From Bacteroides sp. (GTDB taxonomy: Bacteria; Bacteroidota; Bacteroidia; Bacteroidales; Bacteroidaceae), in NCBI GenBank assembly GCA_019414665.1, contig DXLO01000006.1, forward strand, positions 1-64,000: 64,000 bases of DNA, written 5' to 3'. A program made the position numbers and the translations under genes. Under the pieces are notes generated by a model that did no database searches, was not told the DNA's origin, and saw only the letters and a program-made list of their open reading frames with translations. Shown piece by piece: positions 41,840-50,046 of the stretch (within the stretch, counting starts at the first letter, position 1; every line of letters starts with the position of its first letter).

Positions 41840-42475
41840 TTGACCATACACTATACCAAAGGAGAAGAGTGGGCCAATACCCTGTCACATGGCGTTGGTA
41901 TCCTGATAGGTATCGCCGGCGGCGGTTATCTGTTGCTTACTGCCATGAAAAGTGGCAATCCGTGGGCAACAGGCGGCATGTGGCTCTACCTATTCGGTAT
42001 GCTGTCTTCCTATATCAGCTCCACCTGGTATCATGCCAGCAAACCATCTCCTCACCGCGAAGTGTTGCGCAAATTCGATCATGCTTCGATTTATCTGCAT
42101 ATCGCAGGCAGCTATTCCCCCATCATGCTGATAGCCTTGCGGGAAGCAGATTATTGGGGATGGGGAATTCTTAGTTTCGTATGGCTATGCGCCCTCGCCG
42201 GGATCATTCTATGTTTTTGTAACCTGAAAGAACATAGCAACCTGGAAACAATTTGCTATATAGCCATGGGATGCAGCATTTTTGTAGGTTTCAAGCCGCT
42301 CTGCCAACATGTGCCTCCCGCTTTTATTTATTGGTTAATCGGTGAAGGAGTGTCTTACATCACCGGAGCTGTTTTTTATTCCTTCCCCAAATTGCCCTAT
42401 ATGCACTCTGTTTTCCATCTGTTCGTATTAGGAGGAACGGTCTGCCACATGATGGCATTGTGGTACATTTTATAA
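41840..42475 (+). CDS. Hemolysin III/TrhA family membrane protein
   Basis: A 211-residue inner-membrane protein with seven TM helices (progestin and adipoQ receptor superfamily). Family marks: YTKGEEWANTLSHGVGILIG at the N-terminus, SSTWYHA and KFDHASIYLHIAGSY, and a C-terminal SVFHLFVLGG. The His/Asp positions of the metal site (HASIY, VFHLF, DHA) are intact. Its start is a TTG 4 bases after the upstream stop: no in-frame ATG exists before residue 36 (the ATG at 41768 is followed by a stop), so TTG is required for the conserved N-terminus. Function proposed in membrane homeostasis. Confidence 0.88.
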   Translation: MTIHYTKGEEWANTLSHGVGILIGIAGGGYLLLTAMKSGNPWATGGMWLYLFGMLSSYISSTWYHASKPSPHREVLRKFDHASIYLHIAGSYSPIMLIALREADYWGWGILSFVWLCALAGIILCFCNLKEHSNLETICYIAMGCSIFVGFKPLCQHVPPAFIYWLIGEGVSYITGAVFYSFPKLPYMHSVFHLFVLGGTVCHMMALWYIL

Positions 42476-42501
42476 CCTTCCCATCTTCAATAAGTTATCC
42501 G

Positions 42502-42547
42502 TTTTGGAAAACTTTTATCCATTTTTTAAATAGAAAGTTTCCCAAAA
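42502..42547 (+). promoter_or_regulatory. 14-bp inverted repeat next to the nrdD promoter
   Basis: Arms ttttggaaaacttt (42502-42515) and aaagtttcccaaaa (42534-42547) pair with one mismatch. The right arm ends five bases before the -7 box, so the element covers the -33 region. It may be a terminator for the upstream gene or an operator for nrdDG. Confidence 0.45.
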
Positions 42548-42552
42548 TGTTA

Positions 42553-42560
42553 TACCTTTG
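42553..42560 (+). promoter_or_regulatory. Promoter -7 box TACCTTTG for nrdDG
   Basis: TACCTTTG directly upstream of the cobalamin riboswitch, 210 bases before the nrdD ATG. Confidence 0.65.
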
Positions 42561-42566
42561 CAGCTG

Positions 42567-42738
42567 TCCGACAAGGTGAAGTTAACCACTTCCAAGAGGG
42601 AATGCCGTGAAAATCAGCAACAGTACCCGCTGCTGTAATTCTCGTAGAGCTGAAACAATATGCCACTACAAAACCATTTGCGGGAAGGCGTTTTAAGGGA
42701 GAGATAAGTCAGAAAACCTGCCTGGAAGGACAGCCAAG
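42567..42738 (+). promoter_or_regulatory. Cobalamin riboswitch upstream of nrdD
   Basis: The hallmark blocks occur in order: agagggaatgccgtgaaaat (42595-42614), cagtacccgctgctgtaa (42621-42638, cf. consensus GCCCCCGCAACTGTAA), the B12-box-like tgccactac (42661-42669), cgggaaggcg (42681-42690) and agtcagaaaacctgcct (42708-42724). It sits between promoter and nrdD, ending ~32 bases before the ATG, suggesting control of translation or attenuation of the class III reductase when B12 is available. Confidence 0.9.
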
Positions 42739-42769
42739 TTTTTTAAATTAACAATTAATTTTTCAAACA

Positions 42770-45046
42770 ATGAATTACGCTGAGATTTGTATTATTAAGC
42801 GTGATGGAAAGCGGGAAGACTTTTCCATCAGTAAAATTAAAAATGCAATCGGCAAGGCATTCCATGCCTCCGGAATTGACAATGAAGACAAACTGATTGC
42901 TGAAATTACCATGCGGGTTATCAGCAATTTCGTATCTCCAACCATCAGTGTGGAAGAGATTCAGGATCTGGTAGAAAAGGAACTGATGAAAGTACGTCCC
43001 GAAGTGGCCAAGAAATATATTATTTATCGCGAATGGCGGAATACGGAACGCGACCGTAAAACGCAAATGAAGCACATCATGGACGGCATTGTAGCCATCG
43101 ACAAAAATGATGTCAACCTGAGCAATGCCAACATGTCCAGCCATACTCCCGCCGGACAGATGATGACTTTTGCCTCGGAAGTTACTAAAGATTATACCTA
43201 TAAATACCTGTTGCCTAAAAAATATGCCGAAGCACATCAGTTGGGCGACATACATATACATGATTTGGATTACTATCCCACCAAGACTACCACTTGTATC
43301 CAATATGACCTGGATGACTTGTTCGAACGCGGCTTCCGCACTAAAAACGGAAGTATCCGTACTCCACAGTCCATTCAAAGTTATGCCACTCTGGCCACCA
43401 TCATATTCCAGACAAACCAGAACGAGCAACACGGCGGACAGGCTATTCCCGCCTTCGACTTCTTTATGGCGGAAGGGGTACGGAAGACATTTCGCAAACA
43501 TCTGAAAACTTTAACCGAGTTTTATATAGAAGTAGAGGGAAAAGAACCCGGAACAGAGGCTCTCAAGAAAATTGAAGAGAAAGCATACGCCATGACACGC
43601 AAAGATACACATCAGGCCATGGAAGGATTCATCCACAACCTGAACACCATGCATTCGCGAGGGGGAAATCAAGTCGTGTTCAGTTCCATCAATTATGGAA
43701 CAGACACTTCTCCCGAAGGCCGCATGGTCATAGAGGAACTGCTGAAAGCTACCATCGAAGGCCTGGGTACCCGTGGCGAAGTACCGGTCTTCCCCATACA
43801 GATATTCAAGGTTAAAGACGGAGTATCTTATTCCGAAGAGGACTATAAGAAAGCCATGGAAAACTTCGAAGCGGCACTGGAAGGCAAAATGGAATTCCAA
43901 GCTCCCAATTTCGACTTGTTTCTGAAAGCCTGCCGTACCACCGCAAAAGCCTTGTTCCCTAATTTTATGTTTTTGGATACTCCTTATAACAAAAATGAGA
44001 AATGGGATATCAAGGACCCTAAACGTTACCGCTATGAACTGGCAACTATGGGATGCCGTACCCGCGTATACGAAAATATAGCAGGTGAAAAAAGTTCATT
44101 AGGACGTGGCAACCTGTCATTCACCACCATGAATATGCCCCGGCTGGCCATCGAAGCACGCATCAAGGCAGAAAGTCTGGAAGAGTCAGGCAAGAAAGAG
44201 GCCATAGAAAGAAAAGCAAAAGAAATATTCATGGAAAGTGTACATGCTTTGTCCGAACTGATTGCCGAACAATTGTATGCACGCTACCAGTATCAACGTA
44301 CAGCCCTGGCACGCCAGTTCCCGTTCATGATGGGGAATGATGTGTGGAAAGGCGGAGGAAAACTTTCGCCCAACGACCAGGTGGGGGATGTATTGCGTCA
44401 AGGCACATTAGGGATAGGCTTTATCGGCGGACACAATGCCATGATGGCTCTTTATGGAGAAGGTCACGCACATAGCCAGAAAGCATGGGATACATTATTC
44501 GAAGCCGTTACGGAAATGAATAAAGTGGCAGATGAATACAAACAGAAATATCAGTTGAATTTCTCCGTACTTGCCACTCCTGCCGAAGGACTTTCCGGAC
44601 GCTTCACCCGTATGGACCGCCGCAAATACGGCATCATTCCCGGCGTGACGGACAATGACTATTATGTAAACTCTTTCCACGTAGATGTAAAAGAGCCCAT
44701 CACCATCACCGAGAAGATAAAACGGGAAGCTCCTTTCCACGCCATTACCCGCGGAGGGCATATCACTTACGTGGAACTGGACGGAGAAGCTCAGAAAAAT
44801 GTAAAAGCCATAGCCAAGATTGTAAAAGTAATGCATGACGAAGGCATTGGATACGGTTCCATCAACCATCCTGTTGATACTTGTCAGGCTTGCGGTTACA
44901 AAGGAGTCATTTACGACAAGTGCCCTGTTTGCCAGAGCGAGAATATAATGCGAATGCGTCGCATTACCGGGTATTTGACAGGCGACCTCAGCACTTGGAA
45001 TTCAGCCAAGCGTGCTGAAGAACGTGACCGGGTAAAGCATGGATAA
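42770..45046 (+). CDS. nrdD: Anaerobic (class III) ribonucleoside-triphosphate reductase
   Basis: A 758-residue oxygen-sensitive glycyl-radical enzyme that makes dNTPs from NTPs. An N-terminal ATP-cone (AEICIIKRDGKREDFSIS to about residue 95) is followed by the ten-stranded barrel. Near the C-terminus are the zinc cysteines CQAC and CPVC and the glycyl-radical site in RRITGYLTG (Gly734). It is 5 bases before nrdG. Control by the cobalamin riboswitch suggests that a B12-dependent class II reductase takes over when the cofactor is present (inference; no nrdJ in this window). Confidence 0.96.
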   Translation: MNYAEICIIKRDGKREDFSISKIKNAIGKAFHASGIDNEDKLIAEITMRVISNFVSPTISVEEIQDLVEKELMKVRPEVAKKYIIYREWRNTERDRKTQMKHIMDGIVAIDKNDVNLSNANMSSHTPAGQMMTFASEVTKDYTYKYLLPKKYAEAHQLGDIHIHDLDYYPTKTTTCIQYDLDDLFERGFRTKNGSIRTPQSIQSYATLATIIFQTNQNEQHGGQAIPAFDFFMAEGVRKTFRKHLKTLTEFYIEVEGKEPGTEALKKIEEKAYAMTRKDTHQAMEGFIHNLNTMHSRGGNQVVFSSINYGTDTSPEGRMVIEELLKATIEGLGTRGEVPVFPIQIFKVKDGVSYSEEDYKKAMENFEAALEGKMEFQAPNFDLFLKACRTTAKALFPNFMFLDTPYNKNEKWDIKDPKRYRYELATMGCRTRVYENIAGEKSSLGRGNLSFTTMNMPRLAIEARIKAESLEESGKKEAIERKAKEIFMESVHALSELIAEQLYARYQYQRTALARQFPFMMGNDVWKGGGKLSPNDQVGDVLRQGTLGIGFIGGHNAMMALYGEGHAHSQKAWDTLFEAVTEMNKVADEYKQKYQLNFSVLATPAEGLSGRFTRMDRRKYGIIPGVTDNDYYVNSFHVDVKEPITITEKIKREAPFHAITRGGHITYVELDGEAQKNVKAIAKIVKVMHDEGIGYGSINHPVDTCQACGYKGVIYDKCPVCQSENIMRMRRITGYLTGDLSTWNSAKRAEERDRVKHG

Positions 45047-45051
45047 TCAGC

Positions 45052-45510
45052 ATGAACTTGTTATTTACCTATCCTGAAACAATAGTCGACGGTGAAGGCA
45101 TCCGCTATTCCATCTATCTGGCCGGATGCCGTCACCATTGTCGCGGTTGCCAGAATCCCGAATCCTGGAATCCATCGGCAGGCACTCCGCTCACACCGGA
45201 AAAAATAGAAAAAATGATCTGCGAAATAAATGCCAATCCATTATTGGACGGAATCACCTTTTCCGGTGGAGATCCACTTTATCATCCCCAAGAATTCCTG
45301 GCTCTGGTCAAACAGATCAAAGAAGCTACCGGACAAAACATCTGGTGTTATACTGGATATACATTTGAACAGATACAAAACGATGAAATGTTAAAACCGA
45401 TACTGGATTATGTGGATGTTATAGTAGACGGACGATTTGAGCCGGATTTGTACTCTCCTTACTTGGAATTTCGGGGCAGCAGTAATCAACGCATCATCCG
45501 TGTGCGATAA
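45052..45510 (+). CDS. nrdG: Anaerobic RNR activating protein (radical SAM)
   Basis: A 152-residue radical SAM activase that generates the glycyl radical on NrdD. The 4Fe-4S cluster motif is CRHHCRGCQ (CxxxCxxC, near residues 25-32), followed by the SAM-binding TFSGGDPLYHP. Short form typical of NrdG. Translationally linked to nrdD, with a terminator at 45525-45570. Confidence 0.96.
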   Translation: MNLLFTYPETIVDGEGIRYSIYLAGCRHHCRGCQNPESWNPSAGTPLTPEKIEKMICEINANPLLDGITFSGGDPLYHPQEFLALVKQIKEATGQNIWCYTGYTFEQIQNDEMLKPILDYVDVIVDGRFEPDLYSPYLEFRGSSNQRIIRVR

Positions 45511-45524
45511 CGCTAAAAGAAATA

Positions 45525-45570
45525 AAAAAGGGGTGTTTTCTTGATATATATCATGAATTCACCCTTTTTT
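45525..45570 (+). terminator. Terminator after nrdDG
   Basis: Arms aaaaaggggtg (45525-45535) and caccctttttt (45560-45570) with a T-run end. Confidence 0.7.
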
Positions 45571-45592
45571 ATGTTTTTCAGCATATATTTAC

Positions 45593-45622
45593 TTGCTAAT
45601 TTCAAGAAAAGCCGTACCTTTG
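45593..45622 (+). promoter_or_regulatory. Complete promoter of the orphan RNA unit
   Basis: A cttg -33 element (ttg at 45593-45595) lies 19 bases before the -7 box TACCTTTG (45615-45622). This is one of the best promoter matches in the window because both boxes and the spacing fit. Confidence 0.7.
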
Positions 45623-45628
45623 CAATGT

Positions 45629-45948
45629 GGTTGTGAAACCAAATATTAAGTTAATAAAGAAAAGAACAAAATTAGGTATTAAGTATTAAGGTAAAGATTT
45701 TAATTTAAGGTATTAGATTTAGGTAAAGAAAGATTGATTTAGAAAGGTATTAGTAGTAAGATTTAAGGTAATTAGAAAAAGAAAGTTTTCAGGAGATTAG
45801 TTTTATAGGTATTAAAAGAGTTGTTTTTTTTAGGTACAAGAGAGAGAGGATAACACAACTGAGACGAGAAAGATGAAAAGAACCCCATAATGGAGGGGGG
45901 TTCTTCAGGATGTGAGCGGGTTTGATAAAAACTTTCGCTCTTTTTTTA
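45629..45948 (+). ncRNA. Candidate orphan non-coding RNA with AGGTA repeats
   Basis: A ~320-base unit bounded by the strong promoter and two hairpins, with no coding frame (stops in all frames). It begins with a small hairpin tggtt-gtga-aacca (45628-45641). Between 45675 and 45836 AGGTA occurs eight times (GGTA at 45675, 45690, 45709, 45722, 45746, 45767, 45808, 45833). From about 45669 to 45789 the plus strand has no C at all, so this part cannot form G-C pairs and should be single-stranded in RNA. It ends in hairpin 45879-45904 and terminator 45914-45948. Not recognisable to me as 6S, tmRNA, SRP or RNase P RNA. Downstream genes are on the other strand, so it is not a leader. Confidence 0.55.
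45879..45948 (+). terminator. Double hairpin terminator of the orphan RNA unit
   Basis: First hairpin agaacccc/ggggttct (45879-45904), then gagcg/cgctc (45914-45940) followed by seven T (45941-45947). Confidence 0.7.
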
Positions 45949-45991
45949 TGTCTTTTTTTCACCACGGGAGAGAAACAATATAAAAAACGCA

Positions 45992-46031
45992 GATTTCCGC
46001 AAAGACGATTGATTCAATCTTTGCGGAAATC
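45992..46031 (-). terminator. Terminator after rseP
   Basis: Perfect 14-bp arms gatttccgcaaaga (45992-46005) and tctttgcggaaatc (46018-46031), with a minus-strand T run following (plus taaaaaacg). The rest of 45949-46084 is empty. Confidence 0.65.
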
Positions 46032-46084
46032 CGTGCCTATCGGCATTGTTATAAAAATGCCGTGTCCTTTTCTGTCATGCAGAC

Positions 46085-47428
46085 CTAGAACAAGAATCGC
46101 ATGATATCATTAAAGTTCGCCCAAATGAGCAAGGCAAACAGTAAAAACATACCTACCATCTGTGCATATTCCATAAACTTGTCACTCGGCTTACGGCGGG
46201 CAATGATTTCATAAAGCAGGAATAATACATGTCCGCCATCCAATGCCGGAATAGGCAGAATATTCATAAACGCAAGAATGATTGACAGAAAAGCAGTCAT
46301 TTCCCAAAAACGATGCCAATCCCATACTTTCGGAAAAATACTTCCTATCGTTCCAAAACCACCTACGCTCTTGGCTCCTTCCTTAGTGAACACATATTTC
46401 ATATCGTTCACATATCCCTTCAACGTATTTACCCCCAATTGCACCCCGGCAGGAAAAGATTCAAAGAAACCAAATTCACGGGTTGTTTCTTTATAATCAG
46501 CCAATGAAGAGAATGTTGCACCCACTCTAAACAAAGAGTCTGTACGCACCGTCACGGTGTCACGCAGTCCGTTACGCGAATATACCATTTGTAGAGAAGC
46601 ATCTTTATCTCCTGTAGCTTCCGCATCAGCCTGCATATTATCCAGTTTTTCCACCAATGCATTCCATGAGTTCAACCTCTCGCCATTGACCGCGACCAGA
46701 CTATCTCCCTTCTGTATACCGGCCTTATCCAAGCCACCGCCCGGTATCACCGAGTCAACGACATTAGGAACTAACGCCGTAACAAACATCGGATCATCCT
46801 TTGCTATATCCAACAAGCTGATCTCAGGCATATATACTTCGGCTTCCTTTCCGTCGCGCAATACAGTCACTGTACGTGCCTCAGCAATATCACGAAGCAT
46901 ATCCACCCCGAAACGCTCCAATGGTTTTTCATCTGCACGAAGAAGAATATCACCGTCACGGAAACCTATTTCCCGGGCACGCTCATTAAATTTCATACCA
47001 TGAGTCATGTCTTGCAGCGATACAAAAGAATCTCCCCAATGGAATAAAATCATGGAATAGATGAAGATAGCCAGCAAGAAATTCATCAAGACACCACCCA
47101 CCATGATAAGCAGACGCTGCCAAGCCGGTTTTGAACGAAATTCCCATGGCTTAGCAGGCTGTTTCATCTGCTCGGTATCCATAGACTCGTCTATCATACC
47201 CGAAATTTTCACATATCCCCCCAAAGGCACCCAGCCAATACCATATTCCGTATCACTGTTCTTCGGTTTGAATTTGAACAAAGAAAACCACGGATCAAAA
47301 AATATGTAGAACTTCTCTACTCTTACTTTAAAAAGACGTGAAAAAAGAAAATGTCCTCCCTCATGAATAATGACCAATAATGAAAGGCTCATTATCAATT
47401 GAAGAGCACGAATCAAAAATGTTTCCAT
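46085..47428 (-). CDS. rseP: RIP (site-2) metalloprotease RseP
   Basis: A 447-residue intramembrane zinc protease that cleaves anti-sigma factors or signal-peptide remnants. Zinc motif HEGGH at 22-26 in the first TM, the second metal ligand in PIPALDGGHVLF near the C-terminus, and periplasmic PDZ domains in between (GGGLDKAGIQKGDSLVAVNGERL). Last gene of the operon from tsaB, 56 bases after dxr; the dxr-rseP pair is typical. Confidence 0.94.
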   Translation of the reverse strand: METFLIRALQLIMSLSLLVIIHEGGHFLFSRLFKVRVEKFYIFFDPWFSLFKFKPKNSDTEYGIGWVPLGGYVKISGMIDESMDTEQMKQPAKPWEFRSKPAWQRLLIMVGGVLMNFLLAIFIYSMILFHWGDSFVSLQDMTHGMKFNERAREIGFRDGDILLRADEKPLERFGVDMLRDIAEARTVTVLRDGKEAEVYMPEISLLDIAKDDPMFVTALVPNVVDSVIPGGGLDKAGIQKGDSLVAVNGERLNSWNALVEKLDNMQADAEATGDKDASLQMVYSRNGLRDTVTVRTDSLFRVGATFSSLADYKETTREFGFFESFPAGVQLGVNTLKGYVNDMKYVFTKEGAKSVGGFGTIGSIFPKVWDWHRFWEMTAFLSIILAFMNILPIPALDGGHVLFLLYEIIARRKPSDKFMEYAQMVGMFLLFALLIWANFNDIMRFLF

Positions 47429-47484
47429 CTAACTATTTACTATTTTATAATTTATAATTAACATAATTCTCTGCCAACTACCAT

Positions 47485-48633
47485 TTAAGATGACAAAAGG
47501 GACAACGCTACCCGACGCGCCTCAGCATCAGTATCCACATAGTCTTCATAAGTCGGTTCCTTGATATAAGCAACTTTACCCATAGTCTGTTCTATGACAT
47601 CACTCATACCCAGGAAAGATATTTTGTCTTTCAGGAAAGCATCCACCACCACTTCATTAGCTGCATTCACTATACAGGGCATATTTCCGGCCCGATACAA
47701 AGCCTCGTATGCCAATGCCAAATTACGAAAACGTTTGGTATCAGGCTGTTCAAAAGTCAGGTCTGTTATACGGGCAAAATCCAACCGCTCGAAAGAAGAT
47801 TTCACGCGCTCCGGATACGAAAAAGCATATTGAATAGGCAAACGCATATCGGGCATACCCAACTGTGCTTTCACGGCCCCATCCTCAAACTGCACCATAG
47901 AATGAATGACAGATTGTGGATGAACTACCACTTCAATTTGCTCCGGACGCATTCCGAATAACCATTTAGCCTCAATCACTTCAAACCCTTTGTTCATCAT
48001 GGAAGCCGAATCAATGGTTATCTTCGCTCCCATCTCCCAATTGGGATGCTTCAAAGCTTGTGCTTTGGTCACTGTTTGCAACTGCTCCATGGTATAAGTG
48101 CGGAACGGCCCTCCTGAAGCTGTCAAGATCACTTTCTCCAACCGGTTATTTATTTCCAGACACTGGAAGATAGCCGAATGCTCCGAATCCACGGGAAGTA
48201 CAGGTATATGGTACTGATTTGCCAGTGCATTAATCAACTCCCCGGCTACAACCAGTGTTTCTTTATTAGCCAAAGCAATAGCTTTACCTGCCTTTATCGC
48301 ATTTATAGTAGGACGCAATCCGGCATACCCTACCATAGAAGCCAGTACAATGTCAATAGGTTGTGATTCCACAATTTGAGAAAGCGCATCCGCTCCTGCA
48401 TATACTTTGACAGGCAGATCACTCAGCGCCTCTTTCAATTGAAGGTATTTTTCCTCATTGGCTATCACTACCGCCTCGGGCATGAACTTACGGGCTTGTT
48501 CTACCAATAAATCGACCCTGTTATTGGCTGTCAACGCATAGACCTCATATAAATCTGGATGTTCCTCTATTACCTGTAAAGCTTGTGTACCGATAGAGCC
48601 GGTAGAACCTAATATCGCTATTTGTTTTTTCAT
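47485..48633 (-). CDS. dxr: 1-deoxy-D-xylulose 5-phosphate reductoisomerase
   Basis: A 382-residue NADPH enzyme converting DXP to MEP in the non-mevalonate isoprenoid pathway. The dinucleotide motif AILGSTGSIGTQALQVI, ALANKETLVVAG, PVDSEHSAIFQ (metal ligands) and TASGGPFR are intact. ATG 48633 is the family start; the longer frame runs into the M23 gene. ispF of the same pathway lies 10 kb away. Confidence 0.96.
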   Translation of the reverse strand: MKKQIAILGSTGSIGTQALQVIEEHPDLYEVYALTANNRVDLLVEQARKFMPEAVVIANEEKYLQLKEALSDLPVKVYAGADALSQIVESQPIDIVLASMVGYAGLRPTINAIKAGKAIALANKETLVVAGELINALANQYHIPVLPVDSEHSAIFQCLEINNRLEKVILTASGGPFRTYTMEQLQTVTKAQALKHPNWEMGAKITIDSASMMNKGFEVIEAKWLFGMRPEQIEVVVHPQSVIHSMVQFEDGAVKAQLGMPDMRLPIQYAFSYPERVKSSFERLDFARITDLTFEQPDTKRFRNLALAYEALYRAGNMPCIVNAANEVVVDAFLKDKISFLGMSDVIEQTMGKVAYIKEPTYEDYVDTDAEARRVALSLLSS

Positions 48634-48640
48634 AATGTTG

Positions 48641-49498
48641 TTAAAATACAATGTATTTTGAGGGATCAATCGCACGTCCCTTATGCCATAATTCGAAATG
48701 CAGATGCGGTCCGGTAGTTTTTTCACCGGTATTTCCTACCAATGCAATAGCTTCACCACCTTTCACCGGATCTCCTTCTTTCTTTAATAACGAACCACAA
48801 TGTTTATACACCGACACAAAATCCTGTCCATGCTGTATCTGAATAACATAACCGGTTTCTGCCGTATAAGTAGACAAAATCACTGTCCCATCCAATGTTG
48901 CCAACACACTTTCATTTGGATTAGCGGCAATGTCCACACCGTAATGCCTGTTCTCCAAGTCAAAATTAGATGACATCATGCCCCGTGTAGGACGATAGAA
49001 TATCAATCCGGAAGCGGCATTATTATCATCAACAGCCGTCAGATTATATCGTTCCGATTCTTCATATTGCTTGCGAAACTCTTCTTCCTGCCTGGTACGT
49101 TCCATCAAAGAATCAGAACGAAGAATGGTCAGAGAGTCGATAGATTGGACTGTATCAGCTTTTACTTTCCCGCTAAATATATCCTGAATGTTCATGATAT
49201 ACATATTCTGCCTCGTCACCACTTGTTGTAATGAATCGGCCCGCAAGGCATTGGTCACCACCTGCGCACGTACCTCACTGTTCATATATCCCGGCAAATA
49301 GTTACGTAAAGGAGTAAAAACAATGATAGTTGCCGAAATCAGGAAAATTACCGTTACGGCAGACAGCAATACAGACACACCATTGAGTTTGGAAACGTGC
49401 AGTCCCACAATCTCCTCCAACGTATTTTCATTGGTAATGGTCAGTTTATACTTAAACTTGAAATTATGCCAAAATGCTTTCCTTCCTTTTTTCTTCAT
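48641..49498 (-). CDS. M23 family metallopeptidase, membrane anchored
   Basis: A 285-residue protein with a cytoplasmic basic start (MKKKGRKAFWHNFKFKYKL), one TM helix (about 44-66, VLLSAVTVIFLISATIIVF), a helical spacer and a C-terminal LytM domain with zinc motifs RHYGVDIAA (HxGxD form) and HLHFEL (HxH). Unlike the other M23 protein (4207-4830) it remains in the inner membrane, and the spacer may act as a coiled coil. Cell-wall cleavage or activation is likely. The ATG at 49498 is preferred over a GTG three codons upstream. Lies between rimM and dxr. Confidence 0.9.
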   Translation of the reverse strand: MKKKGRKAFWHNFKFKYKLTITNENTLEEIVGLHVSKLNGVSVLLSAVTVIFLISATIIVFTPLRNYLPGYMNSEVRAQVVTNALRADSLQQVVTRQNMYIMNIQDIFSGKVKADTVQSIDSLTILRSDSLMERTRQEEEFRKQYEESERYNLTAVDDNNAASGLIFYRPTRGMMSSNFDLENRHYGVDIAANPNESVLATLDGTVILSTYTAETGYVIQIQHGQDFVSVYKHCGSLLKKEGDPVKGGEAIALVGNTGEKTTGPHLHFELWHKGRAIDPSKYIVF

Positions 49499-49516
49499 TG
49501 TGCGCACCTTCTATAT

Positions 49517-50035
49517 TTATATCAAGCCATCAGGTACTTCGACCGTCAGCAAACGCTTTTTCTTATCCAATTTGATGATAAATTCCTCGTGGGCAGGCAG
49601 CAAAAGTTCCTCGCCATCCTTCTCAATGGCAAAAAGGACATTCATCGTACTGTCATCCACCGCCACAATCTCGCCCAACTCACCATGATTCACATCTTCC
49701 ACCTTAAAGCCAATAAAATAGTTCCAGGTAGGTATATCATCCGAATCTTCCTCCTCACCGACATATTTCTTCGGGAAATAGACCTCTACATTCGTAAACA
49801 TACGGGCCTTTTCCGAGGTATCCACCCCTTCCAGTTTGACTAAAGCAGTGGTATCTGAACGAAAACGATACTCTTCAATAAAGAAAGGCACGAATATACC
49901 GTCTAACAAACAGACCAGATACTCACATTCCACACGGTCAAAAATATCATCCGTAAAAGTGAATGAGATTTCTCCTTTTACTCCATGCGGTTTGTTGAAT
50001 ATACCAATCTTGAAAACTTCATCTTTCTTAATCAT
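49517..50035 (-). CDS. rimM: 16S rRNA processing protein RimM
   Basis: A 172-residue 30S maturation factor that binds S19. The N-terminal beta-barrel (FKIGIFNKPHGVKGEISFTF) and the C-terminal PRC-barrel (YFIGFKVEDVNHGELGEIVAVDDSTMNVL, ELLLPAHEEFI) are clear. 11 bases after murA. Confidence 0.93.
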   Translation of the reverse strand: MIKKDEVFKIGIFNKPHGVKGEISFTFTDDIFDRVECEYLVCLLDGIFVPFFIEEYRFRSDTTALVKLEGVDTSEKARMFTNVEVYFPKKYVGEEEDSDDIPTWNYFIGFKVEDVNHGELGEIVAVDDSTMNVLFAIEKDGEELLLPAHEEFIIKLDKKKRLLTVEVPDGLI

Positions 50036-50046
50036 GATTGATTTCT

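Noticed and set aside
45629..45948. Orphan RNA unit as 6S, tmRNA, SRP or RNase P RNA
   Set aside because: The C-free central part cannot form the long stems of these RNAs, and none of their conserved motifs is visible.
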